From assembly GCA_003221035.1 (NCBI GenBank), contig QHUB01000035.1:20685-84684 (forward strand): a stretch of 64,000 bases of DNA. The letters are read 5' to 3'. Below, piece by piece: positions 49,522 through 57,194 of the stretch (position 1 is its first letter; each line of letters starts with the position of its first letter). The position numbers were made by a program, and so were the translations under genes. Origin of the DNA: Gemmatimonadota bacterium. Lineage in GTDB: Bacteria > Gemmatimonadota > Gemmatimonadetes > Gemmatimonadales > GWC2-71-9. The notes under the pieces were generated by a model that was not told the DNA's origin, searched no databases, and saw only the letters and a program-made list of their open reading frames with translations.

Positions 49522-50771
49522 CGCTTCGCGAGCGACGCGGTCGTCGCGGCGTCGAGGATCGTCCAGATCTTGTCAGCCCACGCCTGGTGCTCCGGCTTCA
49601 TGAGCACCGAGCGCAGGCAGATGATCGTATCGCGGTCGCGCTGCATCTCCTGCACATCAATCAGGTGAACCGGAAGCGTCACGAGCGCCAGGTGAAGCTG
49701 GCGCTGCGCCGCTTCGTCGAAAATCCGCTGCGACAGCGCTGACGCATCGCTCATGCGTTTGGCTCGTGGCGCCCAGACGAGGATGTCGAGCTCGGGTGCC
49801 GCGCCGGTGACGAAGCGTTGGTCGGCGCGAATGCGCCGATAGAGATCCAGTGCCGCGGCGCGGCCCGCGGCGAGTCCTTTTGCGAATTCTCCACCCGGCA
49901 CGAGCGGCAACAGCCGCTGCGTTGCCCAGAGCGCGACCGCGGCTGCGCCGGGGCGTGAGCACTCCAGCGAGATCTCGCCCAGGTGCATGTCGCTGGACGT
50001 GTAGTAGGTGTATGGCGAGTCGTGGTAGTACAGCCGGCCTACCGCAGGATCGTGAAACAGCACGCACCCGCAACCATAGGGTTGCAACCCGTGCTTATGC
50101 GGATCGATCACGACCGAGGCGGCTTCGCGCACGAGCTCGAACGCGAGCCGCGTTTCGTCCGTGAGGTTGTCGGTGAGCACGAAGTACCCGCCGTACGCCG
50201 CGTCCGCGTGGATTCGGAAGTCGAAGCGGCGGCGCATGTCGACGATGGCCGCAAGTGGATCCACGGCGCCGGTCGCCGTCGTCCCCATCGTCGCCACGAC
50301 AGTGCCGACGCCGCCCGCCGCGAGCCGGCGCTCGAGCGCCGGGATGTCCATTCGTCCGGCGCGATCGCACGGAATCGATTCGAAGGGCAGGCCGAGCACG
50401 CCGGCGATCCGCTGGTGCGTGTAATGCGCCTGCGTCGAAGCGACGATGGCCTTGCCGGGATGCAGCTGGCCGGCAACCCACAGCGCCTCGAGGTTCGCCA
50501 TCGTCCCGCCGCTGCAGAGATGCCCCAGGTGAATGTCCCACCCGATCATCTGCGCGAGCGCCGCGACGGCTTCTTTCTCCATCGCCGAGCTGGCGCGGCC
50601 GCCGTCGAGCGCGTGGTTGTTGGGATTGATCTTGAGCGCCATCTCGTAGGCGCGGCGGGCGACCGCGTGCGGCGGCTTGAGCATCTGCCCCGCGTACAGC
50701 GGATCGCCATATGGATAGTTGTCCTTGAGGCGTTCCGCGACTTCCTGCAGCACCGCGTTAAGACCCTTCAA
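49518..50771 (-). CDS. PLP-dependent decarboxylase family protein
   Basis: A 417-residue group II decarboxylase-like enzyme (aromatic amino acid/glutamate decarboxylase fold). PLP contacts: HLCSGGTMANLEAL, HADAAYGGYF (Asp for the pyridine N) and the Schiff-base Lys in VVIDPHKHGLQPYGCG. It lacks the long N-terminal part of eukaryotic AADC. It is the last gene of the six-gene operon and overlaps the Rieske gene by 14 nt. The substrate cannot be fixed; a decarboxylase or aldolase-like step on an amino acid is expected. Confidence 0.87.
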   Translation of the reverse strand: MKGLNAVLQEVAERLKDNYPYGDPLYAGQMLKPPHAVARRAYEMALKINPNNHALDGGRASSAMEKEAVAALAQMIGWDIHLGHLCSGGTMANLEALWVAGQLHPGKAIVASTQAHYTHQRIAGVLGLPFESIPCDRAGRMDIPALERRLAAGGVGTVVATMGTTATGAVDPLAAIVDMRRRFDFRIHADAAYGGYFVLTDNLTDETRLAFELVREAASVVIDPHKHGLQPYGCGCVLFHDPAVGRLYYHDSPYTYYTSSDMHLGEISLECSRPGAAAVALWATQRLLPLVPGGEFAKGLAAGRAAALDLYRRIRADQRFVTGAAPELDILVWAPRAKRMSDASALSQRIFDEAAQRQLHLALVTLPVHLIDVQEMQRDRDTIICLRSVLMKPEHQAWADKIWTILDAATTASLAKR

Positions 50772-51873
50772 GGGCCCTCAAATACGTCCGGTCCCACGCG
50801 GCGGGAATGCTTTCGCGCGGCGAGTACGGTCCGGGCGCGTACACGCGCGAGCTGATGCCGAGCTGGCTCTGTTCGCAGATGTGCCAGTCCTGGCGGTTGG
50901 TGCGATCCCAGAACTCTTCCGCATCGTGGATGTTGTAGCCGGTGGCGCGCGGCGCGTCGGGATGCACCATCCATTCGCAGACAACGCGCGACTCGTTTGC
51001 CGATTTCGGCCACACGGTATAGAAGACGGCGTAGTCGGGATGCAGGCTCAGCATCATGCTCGGGAAGAGCGCGTAGTAGAACGCACGCCGCTGATCGGTC
51101 CCGTCGAGCTTCCCGAGCGGCAACGCGCACGCGCGGCCCGTCATGGTCGCGCTCTCGTTCGGCGCCTTGATCTCCATGTAGCCCCCGAGGAACGGACCTT
51201 CGATCAGGTCGTTCGCGCCGCTCGTGTACGGCAGCTTGGTCGACAGCTCGGGATGAATCGTGGGGCAGTGCAGGCATTCATTGTAATTCTGCAGGATCAG
51301 CTTCCAGTTGGCGCGCACGTCGTATTCGATGCGCCGCACCGTCGTGAGCAACGGCAGGTTGTAGCGGGAGAACCGTCCGCTGAGCGGCGCGAACCACTGC
51401 GCGGTGTCGACGCTCGGATCCAGGTTGACAAACAAAAATCCTTCCCACTCGGCGAGCGGGACGCGATGCAGCGGGTAGCTCTTCTTGTCGAATCCCTCGA
51501 CTTCATTCATGTGCGGCGCGCCGATCAGCCGGCCGTCCAATGCATATGTCCACGCGTGATACGGACACTGAATCGTCTCGGACAGATGACCTGAGGCCGC
51601 TTCGCACAGGCGCGTCCCGCGGTGGCGGCAGACGTTGTAATACGCGCGCCGCTCCCCTGACTGGTCGCGCAGCACGATAATGCTCTCACCGGCGACCCGG
51701 GCGACGAAGTAGTCGCCCGGCTGCTCCAGCGCCGAGTCGCGGCCGACGCAGATCCAGTGGCGGGCGAAAACTCGCTCCTGCTCCTCGGCGAACACCTCGG
51801 CGGACGTGTAGTAACGGCCGGGCAGGGTGCGCGCGCCCTGACGATAGCTCTCAACGGTCTTGAGGAATGTCAT
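50758..51873 (-). CDS. Rieske non-heme iron oxygenase, GbcA/CntA-like
   Basis: A 371-residue alpha-subunit-type oxygenase. [2Fe-2S] ligands Cys82, His84, Cys103 and His106 are in CRHRG and CPYHAW. The catalytic iron region NYNECLHCPTIHPEL has Glu199 in the bridging position and His202/His207 as ligands; Glu at this place is characteristic of the carnitine/glycine-betaine monooxygenase group, not aromatic-ring dioxygenases (Asp). Such enzymes oxidatively cleave C-N bonds, releasing a methyl as formaldehyde or splitting the amine. No reductase partner is in the operon. ATG 51873 overlaps the preceding FAD gene (ATGA). Confidence 0.88.
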   Translation of the reverse strand: MTFLKTVESYRQGARTLPGRYYTSAEVFAEEQERVFARHWICVGRDSALEQPGDYFVARVAGESIIVLRDQSGERRAYYNVCRHRGTRLCEAASGHLSETIQCPYHAWTYALDGRLIGAPHMNEVEGFDKKSYPLHRVPLAEWEGFLFVNLDPSVDTAQWFAPLSGRFSRYNLPLLTTVRRIEYDVRANWKLILQNYNECLHCPTIHPELSTKLPYTSGANDLIEGPFLGGYMEIKAPNESATMTGRACALPLGKLDGTDQRRAFYYALFPSMMLSLHPDYAVFYTVWPKSANESRVVCEWMVHPDAPRATGYNIHDAEEFWDRTNRQDWHICEQSQLGISSRVYAPGPYSPRESIPAAWDRTYLRALEGS

Positions 51874-53213
51874 AGGATCGCGCGCGCCGCGTTCCGGCCG
51901 GCCGCACCCGGCAAGCCGCCACCCGGATGCGTCCCTGAGCCACAGAGGTAGAGCCCCTCGATGGGCATGCGGTAGCGACTCCAGCCGGGGACGGGACGCA
52001 TGAAGAGAATTTGGTCGAGAGTGAGCTCGCCATGGTAGAGGCTCTCCTCGGCGGGCTGGAGCTGCACCTGGCTTGGCTGGACCTGAAGCACCTGGGCAAC
52101 GGTCGCGGCGAGCTTCTCGTGCTGTCCCGGCGGCACGTATTGGACGTGGAGCTCAACTCTGCCGTCGGTGCGCTGCACCTCCACGTACGGCGCCGCGGAG
52201 TCATGGCCGTATTTGGCATCGTCGTAGGCGTGCTCCAGATAGTCGAGCGACGGCGCGATGCACAGCGTCGAGTAGGGTGGAGGGCTTCCCACGGACAGTG
52301 ACCCACGCGCCACGACCGCGCGCGCCTTGATGTTCCTGACCGCTCGAGCGAACTCGGGATCGAGCTCGAGCGCGACGGGCTCGAGCGTCGCGCGGGGCGG
52401 GGCGCTCGAGATGACGAGCGGGGCAGCGATCGTCTCACCATCCTGGTCCAGCATCACGCCCGTCGCGCGGCCGTTCTTGGCCAGGACCGTGGCATGTGCG
52501 CCGCGCCGCATCTCGACGCCGGAGATGGTGGACAGGGCCTGCGTCATGTTGGAGCGGGCCGGTCGGAACACACCGAGCCGGGAACCGACGTGATGGTGCA
52601 GGAAGTTGAATGCCGTGCCGCCGGCCCGCGGCCCTTGTTTCAAATGCCAGATGCCGAGCGCGCCGAGCAGTCCCTTGAGCGTGTCGTTCTCAAACCAGTC
52701 GTCCAACAACTCCGCGATCGACATCGGCAGGATGCGCGCGAGGTCGATGACCGTTTGCTTGCCCAGCCGGCGCACGTACAGCCCCAACCCCGCGATGCGC
52801 GAGAGCTCCCGCGCGTCCGTCGCTTCGATGTCCGGCGCGGGAGCCAGATAAAGGCGCTGCAGCACCCCGGCGAGCGTGTGCATGCGCCCGCAGAATTCCG
52901 GCCACTGCTCGGCGTCCCTCGGGCTGATGCGCCGGATTGCTTCCGTCGATCGCCGGATGTCGCGAGAGAGCTCCAGCGTACCGCCGGCGGGCAGTGGCGC
53001 GGTGATCCACGGGTCCGGCTCCGCGATGCGCAGCCCGGCGCCGGAAAGACCGAGGTCGCGAATGACGACGTCGGGAATCCACCCGATGTCGGCGGACGTA
53101 TCGGGGACGTCGCGCTGCTCGACGACGCACACGCGCTTGCCCGCGCGCGCCAAGTAGTGCGCGGTGACGAGCCCGTTGGCGCCGGCGCCGATGACGATCG
53201 CATCGTACTTCAT
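51870..53213 (-). CDS. FAD-dependent oxidoreductase (phytoene dehydrogenase/PYROXD2-like), second copy
   Basis: A 447-residue flavoprotein. The Rossmann FAD motif IGAGANGLVTAHYLARAGK and the C-terminal FAD motif LYLCGSGTHPGGGLPGAAG are intact. It is paralogous to the gene just upstream (shared DAKYG, SPRDAEQW/AEAY, SGTHPGGG) but about 80 residues shorter. It lacks the RVGGAAVTEE segment that follows the ADP-binding Glu in the sister protein. Possible roles: desaturation or amine oxidation, or an inactive partner subunit. It overlaps both neighbours by 4 nt. Confidence 0.85.
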   Translation of the reverse strand: MKYDAIVIGAGANGLVTAHYLARAGKRVCVVEQRDVPDTSADIGWIPDVVIRDLGLSGAGLRIAEPDPWITAPLPAGGTLELSRDIRRSTEAIRRISPRDAEQWPEFCGRMHTLAGVLQRLYLAPAPDIEATDARELSRIAGLGLYVRRLGKQTVIDLARILPMSIAELLDDWFENDTLKGLLGALGIWHLKQGPRAGGTAFNFLHHHVGSRLGVFRPARSNMTQALSTISGVEMRRGAHATVLAKNGRATGVMLDQDGETIAAPLVISSAPPRATLEPVALELDPEFARAVRNIKARAVVARGSLSVGSPPPYSTLCIAPSLDYLEHAYDDAKYGHDSAAPYVEVQRTDGRVELHVQYVPPGQHEKLAATVAQVLQVQPSQVQLQPAEESLYHGELTLDQILFMRPVPGWSRYRMPIEGLYLCGSGTHPGGGLPGAAGRNAARAIL

Positions 53214-54796
53214 GTGCCGTTCTTCAGGATCGTCATGGCCGCGAGACGGCCGGACGCGCCCATGATCCCCCCGCCGGGATGCGTGCCGGAGCCGGCCTGA
53301 TAGAACCCGCGCACCGGCGTCGTGAACTTCGCCCAGCCCGGCGCGGGCCGCAGGAAGAACAGCTGATGCAGCGCCAGCTCGCCGGCAAAGATGTTGCCCT
53401 CCGACAACCCGGTGATCCGCTCGATATCGAGCGGCGTGATCACCTGGCGATGCAGGATCAACGACTTGAAGCCCGGCGCGAACTGCTCGACCGTGTTCAC
53501 CACCGCGTCGCCGAATTCCTCGCGCCTGGCGTCGGTCCAGCCGCCGTTCTGGGTGTAGGGCGCATACTGCACGAAGATCGACATCACGTGCTTGCCCGGC
53601 GGCGCCATGCCGGGATCGATCATCGACGGGAAGACAATGTCCATGTAGGGACGGCGCGAGAACTCACCGTACTTCGCGTCGTCGTAGGCCCGCTCCACGT
53701 AATCGAGACTCGGACTGATCGAGACGGCGCCGCGATGGAGCCGACCTCCCGGGCCGCCGTCGGGCATGCAGGCGAATTTCGGGAGGCCTGACAGCGCGAG
53801 ATTCACTTTGCCCGAAGAGCCGCGGAACTTGAAACGGTGAATGTCACCGATGAGGTCGTCAGGAAGGTCGCCCCTCTCAAGGAGTTGGAGAAACGTGCGG
53901 CGCGGATCGAGACTCGACACGACCGTGCTCGCGCGCAACTCGTCGCCGTTCTCCAGCGCCACGCCGAGCGCGCGTCCGTTCTTGACCATGACCTTGCTGA
54001 CGCCGGCATTGCAGCGGATCTCCGCGCCAAAGCTGCGCGCGGCCGACGCAATCGCCTCGCTGACGGCGCCCGTGCCGCCCTTGGCAAAGCCCCAGGCGCG
54101 AAACACGCCGTCCAGCTCCCCCATGTAATGATGAAGGAGAACGTAGGCGGTGCCCGGCGAACGGGGCCCGAGGAACGTCCCGATGATTCCGCTGGCCGAC
54201 TTCGTCGCCTTGAGGACGTCGGTCTCGAACCACTCGTCCAGGAAATCCGCCGAGCTCATCGTCATCAGCTTCACGAGCGCGTGCAGCCGCTCGCCGCCCA
54301 GGCCGCGGAAATGCCTGCCGAGCTTGAGCAGACCGGCGAGGTCGCCGGGGGCGAACGACGTCGGATCGGGCGGGACCATGCTGAGGATCGGCTTCACCGC
54401 CCGGGCCATGAAGTGCATGAGGTGGCCGTACTCGTCATACGCTTCGGCATCGCGCGGCGAATGGCGGTAGAGCTCGCGCCGGCTCTCATCGTGGTCAGCC
54501 CAGGCGGCGAGGTAGTTGCCGTTTTCCATCGGTGTGACGGTGCTCTCGAGCGGCAGGATGTGCAGCCCGTGCCGCGGCAAGTCGAGGTCGCGGATGATCT
54601 CGGGACGGAGCAGCGACACGACGTAGGAGAACATCGAGAACTTGAAGCCGGGGAAGATCTCTTCGGTCACCGCGGCGCCACCGACGCGCGGCCGCCGCTC
54701 GAGCACCAGCACCGACTTGCCGGCGCGCGCGAGATAGGCTGCGGTGACGAGGCCGTTGTGCCCGCCGCCGATAATGATCGTGTCGTATTGCTTCAC
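53210..54796 (-). CDS. FAD-dependent oxidoreductase (phytoene dehydrogenase/PYROXD2-like), first copy
   Basis: A 528-residue flavoprotein with a complete motif set: IGGGHNGLVTAAYLARAGK, ERRPRVGGAAVTEE, and C-terminal GFYQAGSGTHPGGGIMGASG. The middle (FLDEWFETDVLKATKSASGI, LHHYMGELDG) is typical of the PYROXD2/CrtI-like group. The start GTG 54796 overlaps the GcvT-like stop (GTGA); a longer open frame reaching 55714 is a shadow of that gene. It forms a tandem paralog pair with the next gene. Confidence 0.88.
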   Translation of the reverse strand: MKQYDTIIIGGGHNGLVTAAYLARAGKSVLVLERRPRVGGAAVTEEIFPGFKFSMFSYVVSLLRPEIIRDLDLPRHGLHILPLESTVTPMENGNYLAAWADHDESRRELYRHSPRDAEAYDEYGHLMHFMARAVKPILSMVPPDPTSFAPGDLAGLLKLGRHFRGLGGERLHALVKLMTMSSADFLDEWFETDVLKATKSASGIIGTFLGPRSPGTAYVLLHHYMGELDGVFRAWGFAKGGTGAVSEAIASAARSFGAEIRCNAGVSKVMVKNGRALGVALENGDELRASTVVSSLDPRRTFLQLLERGDLPDDLIGDIHRFKFRGSSGKVNLALSGLPKFACMPDGGPGGRLHRGAVSISPSLDYVERAYDDAKYGEFSRRPYMDIVFPSMIDPGMAPPGKHVMSIFVQYAPYTQNGGWTDARREEFGDAVVNTVEQFAPGFKSLILHRQVITPLDIERITGLSEGNIFAGELALHQLFFLRPAPGWAKFTTPVRGFYQAGSGTHPGGGIMGASGRLAAMTILKNGT

Positions 54797-55986
54797 GCGC
54801 GCTTCCGTTCGGGGTTGAAGAACGGCAGGGGCGTCAACACCGCCTTCGCCTGCTTGCGCCGGTGCTCCACGGTCAGCTCCATCCGCACGTCCGTCCCCGG
54901 TTTGTGCTCGGATCCCAGATGCGCCAGTGCCATGTACTGCTTGAGCAGCGGCGACCAGCCGCCGCTCGTCGCGTAGCCGATCTGCTTGCGCCCGCCGCGG
55001 TCGTAGATCGGCACGCTCGCGCGCCACGCCTGCGTCGGGAGCCGCGGCGGGAGGCCCACGTCGGCGTACAGCTGCTCCAGCGAGTCCCAGTCGACCGTGA
55101 GTCCGGTGAATTGCCATTCCGGTCCACGCGAACGCTCCGCGTCGAGTGCGGCCTGTCCGTTGTAGCGCTCCTTGTCGGTCGCCACGGTCCAGGCGAGTCC
55201 CAGCTCGAGCGGGGACGACTTCTGCGACTCGATCAGGGCATGGCGCGAGGAGAAGTAGTCGACCTCGATGAGCAGCAGGCCCGCTTCGATGCGCGCGACG
55301 TCGAGCGCCAGCATGCCGGCGGGGGTGATACCGTACGGCGTCCCGGTTTCGATGAGCGCATCCCACAGCGCGACGGCTCGGCCCGAGTCCACCCAGACCT
55401 CGAAGCCGAGGTCGCCGGTATAGCCGGTGCGGGAGATGGTGACCGGAATGCCGCGAATCTTCGCGCTCGTCAGGCGGAAGTACTTGAGCGCGCCGAGATC
55501 GCGCTCGGCGGCGAGCTGGAGAATTTCTCGCGCGCTCGGTCCCTGTAACGACACGGCGGCGGTAGTGTCGGACACGTCCGCGATTTGCACGTCCAGGCCC
55601 GAGGCGTTGAGATGAAGCCAGCGCAGCGTCGGGTCGGCCGACGTCATGCGAAACGTCTGTTCGTCGAGCACCGAGATCGTGCCGTCGTCGATCTGCTTGC
55701 CGTCGGTGTCGCACCAGGGCGTGTAGAGCACCTGACCGACTTTGGCCTTGGCCACGTTTCGGGTGACGACGTGGTCGAGCAACCGGCGGGCGTCGCGGCC
55801 CGTGATGAGATACTTATAGAGCGGCGACACGTCGAACAGCGCGGCCGAGTTGCGGATCGCGTGGTATTCGCGGTCGTGGGAGAGCTCGTAGGAGCTCGCG
55901 ACGACATACCCGGCCCAGCGCCGCCAGGCTTGCCCCTCCGACAATGGCGCCGTGCGGGAATGAAACGGCGTGGTGCGGAGACTCAT
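54793..55986 (-). CDS. Aminomethyltransferase (GcvT/DmdA/DMGDH-C-like) family protein
   Basis: A 397-residue folate-binding GcvT-fold protein. Segments: RNSAALFDVSPLYKYLITG, VVTRNVAKAKVGQVLYTPWC, VSLQGPSAREIL, SRTGYTGDLGFEVWV (folate site region) and YGITPAGMLALDVARIEAG. GcvT-fold enzymes take a one-carbon unit from glycine, sarcosine, dimethylglycine or DMSP to tetrahydrofolate. Standing alone with a Rieske oxygenase and flavoproteins, it probably captures a C1 unit from an N-methyl compound. It overlaps the cupin gene by 4 nt. Confidence 0.9.
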   Translation of the reverse strand: MSLRTTPFHSRTAPLSEGQAWRRWAGYVVASSYELSHDREYHAIRNSAALFDVSPLYKYLITGRDARRLLDHVVTRNVAKAKVGQVLYTPWCDTDGKQIDDGTISVLDEQTFRMTSADPTLRWLHLNASGLDVQIADVSDTTAAVSLQGPSAREILQLAAERDLGALKYFRLTSAKIRGIPVTISRTGYTGDLGFEVWVDSGRAVALWDALIETGTPYGITPAGMLALDVARIEAGLLLIEVDYFSSRHALIESQKSSPLELGLAWTVATDKERYNGQAALDAERSRGPEWQFTGLTVDWDSLEQLYADVGLPPRLPTQAWRASVPIYDRGGRKQIGYATSGGWSPLLKQYMALAHLGSEHKPGTDVRMELTVEHRRKQAKAVLTPLPFFNPERKRA

Positions 55987-56309
55987 GTCGCGATCGGGGT
56001 TTCAGCGGGGGCGAAGATGACGAGAACCTGCAGCTCGGCGGTGATGGAGTGGAAGTGGTGTTCGACGCCGGCCGGCACGAAGATCGCCGCTCCCGGCGCG
56101 ATCGGCTTGTCTTCGGCGCCCACGCGGATCGTGGCTCGACCGCCGACCACGTAATAGAGCTCGTCCTCGCGGTGCGGCTCCTGCTTGTCGGGCTCGCCGG
56201 GCTGGAGCACGTAGAGACCCGCCGACATCGCGGGGACGCGGATCAGCTCGAAGTAGTTGTGGCCGGCGGGGCGTTCCCGGAAGAGCCGTGGCAGCTCGAA
56301 GTTGTCCAT
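55983..56309 (-). CDS. Single-domain cupin
   Basis: A 108-residue cupin with motif 1 (DKQEPHREDELYYVVGGRATI, with Glu and His ligands) and motif 2 (PAGVEHHFHSI). All likely metal ligands are present. It is the first gene of the six-gene operon and overlaps the next ORF (ATGA). It may be a dioxygenase, isomerase or metal-binding helper. The 29 nt to the divergent methyltransferase gene must hold the operon promoter or part of it. Confidence 0.88.
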   Translation of the reverse strand: MDNFELPRLFRERPAGHNYFELIRVPAMSAGLYVLQPGEPDKQEPHREDELYYVVGGRATIRVGAEDKPIAPGAAIFVPAGVEHHFHSITAELQVLVIFAPAETPIAT

Positions 56310-56338
56310 GGTAGGGCGCGAAATCTAACTTTGCCATC

Positions 56339-57070
56339 ATGCGCCTGCACCTGGTCGAGATCCACGATCTCGCCGCTTGTCCGGCGTCGCTGCGCGACGC
56401 GTTGACCGATTTTCTGGCGTTCAGCGTGAACCTCGCGGGCGCGTACGACCCCGCGGGACCGCTGCTGCGGCGCGCGCTCGAGCGATCCGGGGCCCGGCGA
56501 ATCCTCGATCTCTGTTCCGGAGCCGGCGGTCCCTGGCACCGCTTGGCCTCCGAGGTCGGCGTCCCGGTTTTGCTGACGGATCTGTACCCACACCAGGACG
56601 GCACCGGTGCGCTGCCGCTGCACCCCGAGCCGGTCGACGCGCGCGCCGTGCCGGCGGAGCTCGACGGATTCCGCACCATCTTCACGGCGTTCCATCATTT
56701 TCAACCCGAAGCGGCCCGCGCGATCCTCGCCGATGCGGTGGAGCGCCGCCAGGGGATCGGCGTTTTCGAGGTGGCGCGTCGCGCGCCCCGCGAGCTCGCA
56801 ATCATTGCCTTCACGTGGCTCGGCACGCTGCTGGCGGCGCCCTTCGTGCGGCCCTGGCGCTGGTCGCGCCTGATGTGGACCTACTTGCCGCCGGCGTTGC
56901 CGCTCGTGGGCACGTTCGATGGAGTTGTGTCGTGCCTGCGGACGTATACGAAGGCTGAGCTGGCGGAGCTGGTTCGGGGTCTGGACACGTATGACTGGGA
57001 CATCGGGGATTTCCGCGGCGGATGGTCGCCATTGCGCGGCACATATCTGATAGGAGTACCTAAACGCTGA
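56339..57070 (+). CDS. SAM-dependent methyltransferase-like protein
   Basis: A 243-residue protein. The SAM site RRILDLCSGAGGPWHRLASE followed by LLTDLYPH matches class I methyltransferase motifs I and II. Motif IV is weak (FTAFHHFQPEAARAIL). Two hydrophobic stretches (about 155-190) suggest membrane contact, unusual for the fold. It is divergent from the six-gene operon, 29 nt away, and could share its control. Confidence 0.75.
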   Translation: MRLHLVEIHDLAACPASLRDALTDFLAFSVNLAGAYDPAGPLLRRALERSGARRILDLCSGAGGPWHRLASEVGVPVLLTDLYPHQDGTGALPLHPEPVDARAVPAELDGFRTIFTAFHHFQPEAARAILADAVERRQGIGVFEVARRAPRELAIIAFTWLGTLLAAPFVRPWRWSRLMWTYLPPALPLVGTFDGVVSCLRTYTKAELAELVRGLDTYDWDIGDFRGGWSPLRGTYLIGVPKR

Positions 57071-57090
57071 GAGGCCGAGCACGGACATTA

Positions 57091-57120
57091 AGTAGGGGCG
57101 CAGCATGCTGCGCCCCTACT
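57091..57120. repeat. 30-bp perfect palindrome
   Basis: Both 15-base halves, AGTAGGGGCGCAGCA and its exact complement, meet without a spacer. It lies 20 nt after the methyltransferase stop and 74 nt before the S9 peptidase start. It may be a terminator-like hairpin without a T-run or a REP-type interspersed element. Confidence 0.95.
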
Positions 57121-57194
57121 CGACCAGACTGGCCACCGGATGTACCAGGCGTTTTCTTACCAATCCGCTCAACGCCGCGTCTCGCGGAGGTGCT

